DNA of 64,000 nucleotides from Pontibacterium granulatum (GTDB lineage: Bacteria; Pseudomonadota; Gammaproteobacteria; Pseudomonadales; Balneatricaceae), in NCBI RefSeq assembly GCF_029961155.1, contig NZ_JASBRH010000009.1:1-64000 (forward strand), in the 5' to 3' direction. A program made the position numbers and the translations under genes. Position 1 is the stretch's first letter, and each line of letters opens with the position of its first letter. Below, piece by piece: positions 8,904-16,989 of this stretch. Under the pieces are notes generated by a model, which made no database searches, was not told the DNA's origin, and saw nothing but the letters and a program-made list of their open reading frames with translations.

Positions 8904-10106
8904 ATGATTGAGTTGATTCCAGACGCAGGCATCAGCCAACAACGCCTTGATGCGATGTACAACTACCGGCTTGAGCGTATCCGCGCCGTAATGGCCGAAC
9001 ACAACATCTCACTGAGTATTCTGACCAGCCCGGTCAACCTGCGTTATGCGGTTAATTTCGATGAATACCTGATGTTCCAGTCGCACATTCCAACGGCGCA
9101 CCTGTTCATTCCACTTGAAGGCCCTGTCACCCTCTTCGGTGCAAGCCAGCGTCACCACGCCAACGTGGATAGCTACCAGGGCTCCCGTTTCGCAACACCT
9201 TTTGATGGCGGACTGGATCTATCGCGACAATCCCAGCGCATCGTTGCAGATATCGAGCGCTTTATTCGCGACCACCAGCTCCACAACGCGGGTAGCCGGA
9301 TCGCGTTGGAGCGCTTCTCACCGCTGATCAGCCAGCAATTGGTCAGCAAGGGCTACCGCCTGACCGATGGAGAAGCCCTGATCGAACAAGCGAAACTGAT
9401 CAAACACCCCACTGAAATTGACTGCATTCGTCACTCAATCGCGGTTGCCGAGCTCGGCATTCATAAAATGCACACCGCGCTGCAACCGGGCATCACCGAA
9501 AACCAGCTCTGGTCCGTTATCCATCAAGTGAATATTGCCCACGGCGGTGACTGGATCGAAGGCAAGATGCTCGCCTCCGGTCAACGCACCAATCCATGGC
9601 TGCAGGAAGCGACGTCGAAGGTCATCGAAGCCGGTGATATGGTTGCCTTTGATACCGATATGATCGGTCCCCAGGGATATCTGGCGGACATCTCCCGCTC
9701 CTGGATCTGCGGCGGAGGTCGCGGTACCGCCGAGCAGCGCGATGCTTACCAGCATGCTTACGATGAGATTCACCACAATATGGAGTTGATCCGTCCTGGC
9801 GTAAGCTTTTCTGAACTATCTGAAATAGCCTTTGCACGGAAGAAAGAATATCGGGAGCAACGTTATGTGTGTGCCTTCCACGGTGCAGGTATGTCCGATG
9901 AACATCCAAAGATTTACTACGGCGAAGATTGGCAAGGCAACGGCTACGATGGCGTGCTTGAAGAGAATATGGTGATCTGTGTCGAAAGCTATTCCGGTGT
10001 CAAAGGTGGCCGGGATGGGGTGAAACTGGAAGAGATGGTTCGCGTCACCGCAAACGGGTACGAGAAACTCTCTACGTACCCGTATGAAGAATCATTGCTG
10101 AAATAA
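8904..10106 (+). CDS. DddP-like M24-family metalloenzyme (candidate DMSP lyase)
   Basis: 400-residue pita-bread fold protein of peptidase family M24. The start at 8904 follows CAGGAGCC. Metal-ligand positions are present: D250 and D252 (FDTD), D262 (LADISRSW), H326 (FHGAG), E361 (CVES), E376 (KLEE). The segment WIEGKMLASGQRTNPWLQE and the spacing Y321-H326-D332 match what I recall of DddP, which cleaves dimethylsulfoniopropionate to DMS and acrylate, and differ from ordinary Xaa-Pro aminopeptidases and creatinases. Whether this is true DddP or a sister clade needs a tree. It stands alone, convergent with an FrhB-like gene. No dedicated acrylate-metabolism gene is recognisable beside it. Confidence 0.7.
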   Translation: MIELIPDAGISQQRLDAMYNYRLERIRAVMAEHNISLSILTSPVNLRYAVNFDEYLMFQSHIPTAHLFIPLEGPVTLFGASQRHHANVDSYQGSRFATPFDGGLDLSRQSQRIVADIERFIRDHQLHNAGSRIALERFSPLISQQLVSKGYRLTDGEALIEQAKLIKHPTEIDCIRHSIAVAELGIHKMHTALQPGITENQLWSVIHQVNIAHGGDWIEGKMLASGQRTNPWLQEATSKVIEAGDMVAFDTDMIGPQGYLADISRSWICGGGRGTAEQRDAYQHAYDEIHHNMELIRPGVSFSELSEIAFARKKEYREQRYVCAFHGAGMSDEHPKIYYGEDWQGNGYDGVLEENMVICVESYSGVKGGRDGVKLEEMVRVTANGYEKLSTYPYEESLLK

Positions 10107-10141
10107 CCCGTTACGTCTTAATCGCTGAGAAAAAGAGATAT

Positions 10142-10172
10142 ACGCCCCGGAAAACCACCGGGGCGTTTCTTT
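10142..10172. terminator. rho-independent terminator between convergent genes
   Basis: ACGCCCCGG, loop AAAACCA, CCGGGGCGT, then TTCTTTAT on the plus strand, which ends the M24-family gene. The stop codon of the minus-strand FrhB-like gene touches it. Confidence 0.75.
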
Positions 10173-11439
10173 ATACCGGTGTAGGCTCCTCACTATCCCC
10201 GGCCCGGAAGCGACGCCTCGTACCGTCTCGCTGGCGCTTCAGAAAGTCTTCGTCCATCGTGTCGGCGATCTGTGCCAGCCGATGACCTTTACAACGGATA
10301 CCCAAACCGCCCTCTTCCACCAGCCCTTCGATACGTGCCATTCCTGCCTGCTTTTTGAGCACCTGATGAGGCTGGAAGAAATCCATATCGCGTGGGGTGA
10401 TCTCATCGCCGGTTTCGATAAAGCCTGCCTCTACCGCCGCGTTCATCAGGTCATTACCACTGCTGGTGCGCACAATGACCGCGTTACTACCCGGATCATC
10501 TTTTTCCGTCGCTGAATCCACCTGGCAGTCTGGCCAGCTGTCCGCAGCCGCGATATCAGCACCTTCGCCAATACCGTTCGGGCAGATCTTGCAACGAAAC
10601 GGGATCGACCAGTTGGTTTCGCCCTCTCCCCAGAAATCGTTGTAGCTGCGGAAGAACACTTCGCCTTGGGCATTCTCAATTTCAACCGGTCCAGGGCAAC
10701 CATTCCCGCGATAGCGAATACGCGCCAGATCTTTACGCGGTACCCCCGCCTGTTCCAGAAAACCGTTGAAGCTATCTGGAGTGAGATAGCCACCACACAC
10801 AATCGCCAGCTTGTAGCGCACCAGTTCGTCTACACGGGGATCAATACGGGCATAGTTGTTGAGGGCGGATACATCGCAGGGTTTACCGATGAAAGCGAAG
10901 GCTTGGCCACGGTCAAGCAACGGGCCGATATCCAGCAACGGCGCAGCAGGCCCGTAACGGGAACCGGAAGCTTCAATCACATCGGCGTTGGTGAAACTCA
11001 GGTGGCGCTCACCAAAGGCAGGTTCTGAGTCGGAGGCTTTCACATGCAGGATAAAATCAACGTCGCCGCTGGCAACCAGATATTGCGCCAATCCGGTCAT
11101 CACACCACCGGTGGATGCTTTGAAACGAACATCGGGCTGAGCAGTCCAGGCCATCACATTGCGGACATTGCGTCCCCAGATCAGATCCTCCGACGCGCTC
11201 GCATCGGCGGGCAGGTGCTGACTGACATTGATACCGGGACAGACCTGATAGATCGTATCGACCGTTTCGTCGCTCAGATCACCCACCACAACCGGTCGCT
11301 TGTACCCGGTTGCCTGCGTACGTATCTGGATGGAATCTTCACCGGCAACGGACTGACACAAGCCACAACCGGTGCACATCCCCTCTTCAACAATCCGGTA
11401 AAGCCGGTCTTTGGCGGCGCTTCGGCATCGGTCTAACAT
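10171..11439 (-). CDS. FrhB-like Fe-S flavoprotein (coenzyme F420 hydrogenase/dehydrogenase beta family)
   Basis: 422-residue cytoplasmic oxidoreductase. An N-terminal ferredoxin-like cluster motif CTGCGLC (about residues 21-27) is followed by the FrhB N- and C-terminal domains: GGVMTGLAQYLV, AFIGKPCDVSALNN and IRYRGNGCPGPVEI. A second cysteine group FRCKICPNG resembles Fe-S ligands of the FpoF/FrhB/HcaR family. ATG 11439 is preferred with GAGGTG upstream; a GTG one codon earlier is also possible. Family members use F420 or, in bacteria lacking F420, act on other substrates with flavin and ferredoxin. The substrate here is unknown. Confidence 0.8.
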   Translation of the reverse strand: MLDRCRSAAKDRLYRIVEEGMCTGCGLCQSVAGEDSIQIRTQATGYKRPVVVGDLSDETVDTIYQVCPGINVSQHLPADASASEDLIWGRNVRNVMAWTAQPDVRFKASTGGVMTGLAQYLVASGDVDFILHVKASDSEPAFGERHLSFTNADVIEASGSRYGPAAPLLDIGPLLDRGQAFAFIGKPCDVSALNNYARIDPRVDELVRYKLAIVCGGYLTPDSFNGFLEQAGVPRKDLARIRYRGNGCPGPVEIENAQGEVFFRSYNDFWGEGETNWSIPFRCKICPNGIGEGADIAAADSWPDCQVDSATEKDDPGSNAVIVRTSSGNDLMNAAVEAGFIETGDEITPRDMDFFQPHQVLKKQAGMARIEGLVEEGGLGIRCKGHRLAQIADTMDEDFLKRQRDGTRRRFRAGDSEEPTPV

Positions 11440-11526
11440 CACTTACACCTCACAGCAGAACATCTGGATTCATGGTTATTGTGAATTCAGTGTCGACCTC
11501 ATGGCGCAAATGACCAAACTAACTTT

Positions 11527-11572
11527 TCGCAGGCGGAGATCAGATTTTTCGATCCGACTTCCCCGCCTGCGA
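11527..11572. repeat. long-loop inverted repeat between FrhB-like and prx genes
   Basis: TCGCAGGCGG and CCGCCTGCGA form a perfect 10-bp stem around a 26-base loop that itself contains GATC/GATC. It sits 9 bp after the stop of the peroxiredoxin gene (minus strand). Probably a transcript 3' end, but without a U-run. Confidence 0.4.
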
Positions 11573-11581
11573 TAGGTTGAA

Positions 11582-12055
11582 TTACAGCGTTGCCAAAATC
11601 GCTTCGGCAGCGGTTTTTTCCAAGCCTTTCTCATCCACAGCCAGCGTTTTCACAACACCGTTTTCCACCACCATGGCAAAACGCTTAGAGCGCAGGCCCA
11701 TATGGAAGTTATGGAAGTCCGCTTCCAAACCCAACGCAGTCGCAAACTCACCATTGCCATCAGCAACCATCAAAATCTGATCCGCATTGCTTGCCTTACC
11801 CCAGGCATCCATTACGAAGGCATCGTTCACTGCCATACAGATAATCCGATCAACGCCCTTCGCCAGGATCTCATCGGCTTTAACCACATAGCCCGGCAGA
11901 TGCGCGGCTGAACAGGTTGGGGTAAACGCCCCAGGTACTGCAAACAAAACAATCTTCTGATCAGCAAACAGTGCGGTGGAACTTACATTTTCCGGTCCCT
12001 TTTCACCCATGGTCTGGACCGTTACTTCAGGAATGGAATCACCCACTTGAATCAT
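11582..12055 (-). CDS. peroxiredoxin, Prx5 family
   Basis: 157-residue thiol peroxidase that reduces hydrogen and organic peroxides, probably with glutathione/glutaredoxin or thioredoxin. The peroxidatic cysteine lies in PGAFTPTCSAAHLPGY (about residue 48), the canonical Prx5 active site. DAFVMDAWGKA and the C-terminal KGLEKTAAEAILATL also fit. Start chosen at MIQVGDSIPEV with GAGGG upstream; the frame is open ten codons further up but without a site. No C-terminal glutaredoxin fusion. It may protect against peroxide from flavin oxidases such as sarcosine oxidase (inference). Confidence 0.93.
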   Translation of the reverse strand: MIQVGDSIPEVTVQTMGEKGPENVSSTALFADQKIVLFAVPGAFTPTCSAAHLPGYVVKADEILAKGVDRIICMAVNDAFVMDAWGKASNADQILMVADGNGEFATALGLEADFHNFHMGLRSKRFAMVVENGVVKTLAVDEKGLEKTAAEAILATL

Positions 12056-12153
12056 GTTCGTTACCCTCTTTAAATGACCGTGCACCTGTTGGCAATTAGA
12101 TTACCTCAAAGGATGCATCTCAGTTCCTTGTAGCCCGTGCTTACCAACCGACC

Positions 12154-13053
12154 TTAAACATCTTTCGGACGCCGGTTTTGCCCCTGCAGAATCACATAGA
12201 GCCCACTCCCGGTGATGATCGCCGAACCGATCAATGTCGGCAGATCAGGGATCTCAGCAAACAACAGCACACCAAATACTGTAGCAAAGACCAGCAGACT
12301 GTAGTTAAAAGGTTGTAAAACTGAGGCCGGTGCATGCTCCAGTGCTTTGACCAGTAACAGGTGCCCAAATATGCCGGTGACTGATAAGACGGCCATCATC
12401 AGCCACTCATCTGAACTGGGTTCGCGCCACTCAGGAATGCCAAACAACGTGGAAGATGCACACCCTAGCAACGCCATATACAGCATGTTGGTGTTGAAGC
12501 TGTCTCCCGCCGCACTCACAAATCGGGTGATCAGGTTGTAGAAGGCAAAACACACTGCGGCAGACAGGGCGATGAAAGCCTCAGGTTTGAACACCTCCAG
12601 TCCGGGCCGCAAGATAATCAAGGTGCCGACGAATCCCGCAGCCACCGCCAGCCAGCGGCGTAAACCGACCTTCTCTCCCAACATGGGCGACGCCAGCGCT
12701 ATTGCAATCAGCGGGAACACGGCGAGCAACGCATGGGCTTCAGCCAAGCCCAGGTAACGTAACGACAGGTTGAAGATGGCGATCTCTGCCACGGATAACA
12801 GCGAACGTGCTATCTGCAGGCCCGGTTTCCGAGTATGTAATGCACGCCGTAAACCACCACGCCAGGCAACCCAACCGATGGCAAAGAGTGCAAACACCCA
12901 ATAGCGCACCATCACAAACTGGGCGACCGCCATATCCTGCACCAATACTTTAGTGATGGAATCCTGCACTGCAAAGATAAACATCGATCCCAGGCAAAGA
13001 CTGATCCCGAGCGTATGGGTTTGCGTAGCGACCGCCTGATTCTGACTGTTCAT
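12154..13053 (-). CDS. EamA/DMT family transporter
   Basis: 299-residue inner-membrane transporter with ten predicted helices in two EamA halves. The first half includes LCLGSMFIFAVQDSITKVLV and the second VCFAFYNLITRFVSAAG. The start at MNSQNQAVATQTHT is supported by AGGAAGGAG about 7-10 bases upstream; a longer frame starting at 13122 lacks a site. RhaT/RarD-type exporters of amino acids or S-adenosylmethionine resemble it, but no substrate can be assigned. A GTAG-ended palindromic element lies directly upstream (13080-13167). Confidence 0.87.
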   Translation of the reverse strand: MNSQNQAVATQTHTLGISLCLGSMFIFAVQDSITKVLVQDMAVAQFVMVRYWVFALFAIGWVAWRGGLRRALHTRKPGLQIARSLLSVAEIAIFNLSLRYLGLAEAHALLAVFPLIAIALASPMLGEKVGLRRWLAVAAGFVGTLIILRPGLEVFKPEAFIALSAAVCFAFYNLITRFVSAAGDSFNTNMLYMALLGCASSTLFGIPEWREPSSDEWLMMAVLSVTGIFGHLLLVKALEHAPASVLQPFNYSLLVFATVFGVLLFAEIPDLPTLIGSAIITGSGLYVILQGQNRRPKDV

Positions 13054-13079
13054 CCAGCCACTCCTTCCTGATAAGTAGC

Positions 13080-13167
13080 GTAGGTTGGCCTTCGCAAGGC
13101 GAAGCCCAACAATCATGGGCAATGTTGAGTCGATGTGTTGGACATCGCTCCGCGATGGCCAACCTAC
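13080..13167. repeat. REP-like palindromic element with GTAG/CTAC ends
   Basis: 88-bp element bounded by GTAGGTTGGCC and its exact inverse GGCCAACCTAC. It contains two internal hairpins, TTCGC/GCGAA and ATCGC/GCGAT. The GTAG start is the hallmark of REP palindromes handled by RAYT transposases. It lies within the promoter region of the EamA gene. Related GTAG-ended elements occur at 18691 and 48559. Confidence 0.6.
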
Positions 13168-13206
13168 AACCGGGTCTGACTGTTCATGCCACTAGGTTCT
13201 GCAGAT

Positions 13207-13380
13207 AAAAAAGGCCCCTGAGCTGGGGCCAAATTTAAGACACCACGTCTTAAATACCATGGAGTAGTTCTCCCAAAAGGCTCTGAGCTTTTTAGGAAAT
13301 CACTACAGCCCAAACGCTAGTCGGATCAGAACCTTTACTCAAACTAATAGTTTTTAGAAAGATCTTAAAAAATATTTATA
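13207..13380 (-). ncRNA. candidate small RNA (minus strand) with its own terminator
   Basis: GGCCCC-TGAGCT-GGGGCC (13213-13230) with a six-A tract on its left is a strong minus-strand terminator. Yet no protein gene lies upstream of it on that strand before the divergent SMR gene. A perfect 8-bp hairpin TTTAAGAC-ACCAC-GTCTTAAA (13234-13254) precedes it. A/T-rich promoter-like sequence lies around 13350-13380. This layout fits a short independent RNA, with a guessed 5' end; it could instead be a decayed gene's terminator. Confidence 0.35.
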
Positions 13381-13551
13381 CCTAAATCCCTACATCCACG
13401 CTGACGGCACCAGCCGCCTGAAAGCCTCACGCCACGGGGCTTTCAGAGCCACCAAAAAAACCGATACCCCCCTCCAATTTTTTCCGTTTTACAGCTTTTC
13501 ACTGAAGTTCGATATTGAAAGCCAGTTGGTTTTCACAGTGAGGGTTTCGAC

Positions 13552-13914
13552 ATGACGGGCTGGTCTCTGTTGATGTTGGGCATCGTATTTGAAGTGGCAG
13601 GCACCTTTTGCCTGAAGCTATCTAACGGCTTCAGCAATGTCACGGCTTCGGTGCTCTGTTTTGCGTTCTTTGCAGTCGCACTCAGCCTGATCACCCTCAG
13701 CGCGAAAACCCTCGACGTAAGCATCGTATACGCGGTGTGGTCCGGTGTCGGCATTGTGCTGATCACTCTGTTGGGCGTTCTGTTCTTTCAGGAAGCCATC
13801 AGCCCTGGCCGCATCGGTTTTATCGTCCTGATCCTTGTTGGTGTGCTGGGTCTGCACCACGAAAGCAATCCTGAGCAACCGGAGACTGAGCATGTCCATA
13901 CTTCTCAACAATAA
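13552..13914 (+). CDS. small multidrug resistance (SMR) family transporter, EmrE-like
   Basis: 120-residue, four-helix proton antiporter. The essential membrane glutamate is E14 (GIVFEVAGTFCLKLS). The WSGVGIVLI signature in helix three is closer to EmrE/Qac proteins than to guanidinium exporters (Gdx/SugE). EmrE-type proteins export quaternary ammonium compounds, including betaine and choline, which would suit the quaternary-amine genes around it (inference). Start at 13552 after GTGAGGG. Its last 23 bases overlap the start of the hydroxyacid dehydrogenase gene, so the two are translationally coupled. Confidence 0.88.
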   Translation: MTGWSLLMLGIVFEVAGTFCLKLSNGFSNVTASVLCFAFFAVALSLITLSAKTLDVSIVYAVWSGVGIVLITLLGVLFFQEAISPGRIGFIVLILVGVLGLHHESNPEQPETEHVHTSQQ

Positions 13915-14842
13915 CGGCTACGACAACCAGACATGGTACGAGCAACTCACCATGCTGCTGCCCGAGAAAACCGTTTACCGGTATGACCAGCTCAGCTCTG
14001 TAGACATGGTGGCAGACGAGATCGAATACGCCGTGATCTGGAACCACCCTGCGGGCGATCTGCAGTGTTACCCCAATCTGAAAGGCATTCTGTTGTTGGG
14101 TGCAGGTACCGAACATATCGATCAGGACCTAACCGTACCGGACCTACCCATCGTGCGGCTGGTTGATCCCGAAGTATTAAAAGACATGGCGCTCTACACC
14201 CTCTATTGGGTGATGAACCTGCATCGCCAATATGACACCTACCGCGAGCAGCAGAGCCAGCGTGTCTGGCAGCGTCACGACATCTGCGCCCCCCAGGACT
14301 ACAAGGTTACCGTGCTGGGCCTGGGTGCCGTAGGTAAAGAGGTTGCCAATCGACTGCAACTGAACGGCTTCAACGTATCCGGCTGGGATCGCTTTGAACA
14401 GCAGCTGGATGGGGTGACCTGTTACGCAGGCCCTGACCAGTTAGGTGCATCTCTGCAATCAACCGATGTTCTGGTGAACTGCCTGCCGGTTACCCCCGAC
14501 ACCATCGGTTTTATCGACAGCACACTGCTGAATCAGCTGCCGCAATCTGCCGCGCTGATCAATATCAGCCGTGGCGACGTGATCCGCGATGTGGATCTGC
14601 TGGCGGCACTGGACCGTGGCCAACTGAGTCACGCGGTTCTGGACGCCTTCAGCATCGAGCCGCTGCCCGAGTATTCCCGTTTCTGGCGTCACCCCAACGT
14701 GACCGTAACGCCACACATGTCGGGTGCGACTTATGCCCGCTCGGCGGCACGACTGATCGCCGACAACATATTACGCATCGAAAACGGCGAGGAACCGTTT
14801 CCGCTGCATCAACACCCTGCCCGGATCGCTGCCTCGGCATAA
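13892..14842 (+). CDS. D-isomer-specific 2-hydroxyacid dehydrogenase (GhrA-like)
   Basis: 316-residue NAD(P)-dependent reductase/dehydrogenase acting on 2-keto/2-hydroxy acids such as glyoxylate and hydroxypyruvate. The nucleotide-binding motif is VLGLGAVGKEVA (about residues 140-151). Catalytic positions appear in NISRGDVI (Arg), DAFSIEPLP (Glu) and TPHMSGATY (His). Start chosen at MSILLNNNGYDNQTW, with GGAG nine bases upstream, overlapping the SMR gene. It heads a same-strand set with an aldolase, a second dehydrogenase and a BCCT transporter, suggesting a shared catabolic pathway. Confidence 0.88.
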   Translation: MSILLNNNGYDNQTWYEQLTMLLPEKTVYRYDQLSSVDMVADEIEYAVIWNHPAGDLQCYPNLKGILLLGAGTEHIDQDLTVPDLPIVRLVDPEVLKDMALYTLYWVMNLHRQYDTYREQQSQRVWQRHDICAPQDYKVTVLGLGAVGKEVANRLQLNGFNVSGWDRFEQQLDGVTCYAGPDQLGASLQSTDVLVNCLPVTPDTIGFIDSTLLNQLPQSAALINISRGDVIRDVDLLAALDRGQLSHAVLDAFSIEPLPEYSRFWRHPNVTVTPHMSGATYARSAARLIADNILRIENGEEPFPLHQHPARIAASA

Positions 14843-14860
14843 GCGAACCAATCCGGACAC

Positions 14861-15009
14861 CGATTAACCCGGCGGGTTAATCGCTTGATGCATGGACGCA
14901 TCAACATTGGCCATAGGCCAATGCGAGCTCAATAAAAACAAGCAGTTCCGCGTAACTGCGCCCGTTTTTATTGGGCGACGGAAAAATAGGAAGGGAACCT
15001 ATTTTTCCG
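14861..15009 (+). other. run of five perfect hairpins upstream of the aldolase gene
   Basis: Five consecutive stems without mismatches: CGATTAACCC/GGGTTAATCG (14861-14883); TTGATGC/GCATCAA (14885-14904); CATTGGCC/GGCCAATG (14905-14923); CAATAAAAAC/GTTTTTATTG with an inner CAGTT/AACTG (14930-14973); CGGAAAAATAGG/CCTATTTTTCCG (14979-15009). A further GGGTTAAT copy follows at about 15012. It could be a structured leader RNA, a termination-antitermination device or a palindrome cluster; I do not recognise a known class. Confidence 0.5.
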
Positions 15010-15050
15010 CCGGGTTAATAGCAACATAAAAACAATAGAGAGATGAAAAG

Positions 15051-15797
15051 ATGACAACCACACAAGAGCTAACACTGGAACAGCAGCAGGAACAGGTTCG
15101 TATCGATCTGGCAGCGATGTTCCGCCTGACCCATCTGTTTGGCTGGGATGACACCATCTGGAACCACATCACCGCACGTGTGCCGGGTTCCGATCACCAC
15201 TTCTATATGCACCGCTTCGGTCTGAACTACGAAGAGGTCACCGCGTCCAACCTGATCAAGGTGGACGAAGAAGGCAACGTACTGGAAGGTCCAAGTGATG
15301 TGAATACCGCCGGTTTCATCATCCACGGTGCAATCCACCTGAGCGACAGCCACCGCAACAACAAGTTTGTATTCCACGCGCACCCTAAATCCTGCACCGC
15401 AGCCACCGCATTCAAAGAGCTGCCATTCCTGGTTCAGGACTCCTCCATGCTGTACGGCAAGGTTGGTTTCCACGATTGGGAAGGTCTGTCTGTAGACCCT
15501 GAAGAACGTTTCCGTATCGCTGAAAACATGGGCGAAAACAGCTGCCTGATCATGCGCAACCACGGTTTCCTGACCGTAGGTGAAACCGCAGGCGAGTGCT
15601 TCATGAACATGTACTACCTGATCCGTACCTGCGAAGTGGCTCTGCAAGCGACTTCGTCCGGCTACGAGCTGGAACACGGCGACCCGGCACTGTGGGAACT
15701 GGCTGCCAAGCAGTATGAGTCCTTCCCTCCGGGCAAATACGAATGGCCAGGACTGCTGCGCAAATGTGACCGCGCAGACCCGTCCTACAAGTTCTGA
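15051..15797 (+). CDS. class II aldolase/adducin family protein
   Basis: 248-residue protein of the zinc-dependent class II aldolase/adducin head family (fuculose-phosphate aldolase type). Metal-ligand histidines lie in FVFHAHPKS (about residues 106-114) and in MRNHGFLTVGET (about 170). The acidic and N-terminal NHITARVPG segments also match. Bacterial members either cleave sugar phosphates or act on free hydroxy/oxo acids. With no kinase nearby, a non-phosphorylated substrate is likelier (inference). The start follows AGAGAGATGAAAAG. The gene sits behind a highly structured 150-bp leader and 86 bp before the next dehydrogenase. Confidence 0.87.
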   Translation: MTTTQELTLEQQQEQVRIDLAAMFRLTHLFGWDDTIWNHITARVPGSDHHFYMHRFGLNYEEVTASNLIKVDEEGNVLEGPSDVNTAGFIIHGAIHLSDSHRNNKFVFHAHPKSCTAATAFKELPFLVQDSSMLYGKVGFHDWEGLSVDPEERFRIAENMGENSCLIMRNHGFLTVGETAGECFMNMYYLIRTCEVALQATSSGYELEHGDPALWELAAKQYESFPPGKYEWPGLLRKCDRADPSYKF

Positions 15798-15883
15798 TCC
15801 ATTCGCCATCAGATCAGTACGCCGGCAGCACCACTAAAGCAAGGCTGCCGGCCTTACCCAACATATAAGAACGGATAACAAAA

Positions 15884-16777
15884 ATGAAAATCGGTTTTAT
15901 TGGCCTGGGCAATATGGGTTCAGGCATGGCTGCGAACCTGCTCGATTACTGCAAATCTCAGGGTGACGAACTGCTGGTACTGGACCTGAACCAGACCGTG
16001 GTGGATCAATTCATCGCTAACGGCGCGTCTGCGGGCGGCTCCGTTAAGAACATCGCTCAACGCTGTGAAGTGATCTTCACCTCCCTGCCAAGTTCTGTGC
16101 AGGTAAATCAGGTGGCCTTTGGCGAAGACGGCATTCTGGAAAATGCACTTCCGGGCGCAACCTGGTTTGAAACCAGCACCAACGAACTGGCGGAGTGGGA
16201 AAAGGTACGCGAAGCCGCACCGGCAGGCATGACGCTGATCGATGCGCCGGTAACCGGCGGTTCCGAAGGCGCAGCCGCAGGCACCCTGACCATGCTGTTG
16301 GGCGTCGAAGAAGAAACTCTGGCGAAGTTCGCACCTATGCTGGACGCGTTCACCAAGAAAGCGGTACGCATGGGGCCTGCAGGTGCAGGCTATGTAACCA
16401 AGCTGTCCCAGCTGCACCTGAACTACCTGGTGGCAATGGGTATCGGTGAAGCACTGATGATGGGTGCTAAAGCAGATCTGGACCTCAATGTCCTGCACAA
16501 CGTATTGCAGAACAGCTGCGCGCAGAGCTACGTGGTCGACAACTACATCCCGAAAGTGCTGGATGGCAGCTATGACCGCTCCTTCGCATTGGGTCTGGCA
16601 ACCAAAGACATGCGCCTGATCACCGAACTGGGCAGCCACCTGGGTATCGATATGACGCTGGCAAACAGCGTATACGACAACTACAAAGTTGCGACCGACA
16701 AATACGGCGCGGAAGTCCCTCACCTGAGCGTGCTCAAGCTGATCGAAGAGAAATCCGACCAGCTCCTACGCACCTAA
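15884..16777 (+). CDS. NAD(P)-dependent 3-hydroxyacid dehydrogenase (3-hydroxyisobutyrate dehydrogenase family)
   Basis: 297-residue beta-hydroxyacid dehydrogenase. The N-terminal Rossmann motif is IGFIGLGNMGSGMAANLL (residues 3-20). The substrate-binding DAPVTGGSEGAAAGTL and the catalytic-lysine region GAGYVTKLSQLHLNY follow. The usual K-x3-N-N pattern is altered (a His-Leu-Asn in place of Asn-Asn), so substrate preference may differ from classical HIBADH, GarR or tetronate dehydrogenase. It belongs to the hydroxyacid dehydrogenase-aldolase-BCCT cluster, and a strong terminator follows it. Confidence 0.87.
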   Translation: MKIGFIGLGNMGSGMAANLLDYCKSQGDELLVLDLNQTVVDQFIANGASAGGSVKNIAQRCEVIFTSLPSSVQVNQVAFGEDGILENALPGATWFETSTNELAEWEKVREAAPAGMTLIDAPVTGGSEGAAAGTLTMLLGVEEETLAKFAPMLDAFTKKAVRMGPAGAGYVTKLSQLHLNYLVAMGIGEALMMGAKADLDLNVLHNVLQNSCAQSYVVDNYIPKVLDGSYDRSFALGLATKDMRLITELGSHLGIDMTLANSVYDNYKVATDKYGAEVPHLSVLKLIEEKSDQLLRT

Positions 16778-16849
16778 CAGACAACTGCCACACAGCCTGC
16801 ATCACCCCGGTGCGGGCCGTTTTAAGACAAGAACCCTCTGTCCCTCTCA

Positions 16850-16889
16850 CAGGCCGGTTGGCTTTATTCCCGACCCGGCCTGTCTTTTT
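16850..16889 (+). terminator. rho-independent terminator
   Basis: CAGGCCGG and CCGGCCTG pair around a 17-base loop and are followed by TCTTTTTG. It ends the aldolase-dehydrogenase transcript ahead of the BCCT gene. Confidence 0.7.
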
Positions 16890-16989
16890 GATTGAACTAA
16901 ACTTATAGTTCTAACGTTTTGTGCGGATGCACACGGTTCTTATAACCTATTATAAAAACTATAAATCCATCAGGGAGTTACGTAGTAAC

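Noticed and set aside
13255-13551. Guanidine riboswitch in front of the SMR gene
   Set aside because: No ACGR-loop hairpin pair or ykkC-type core found, and the protein is EmrE-like, not Gdx-like.
16921-16989. Upstream extension of the BCCT gene
   Set aside because: The extra residues are not transporter-like, and MSNADK fits family starts better.
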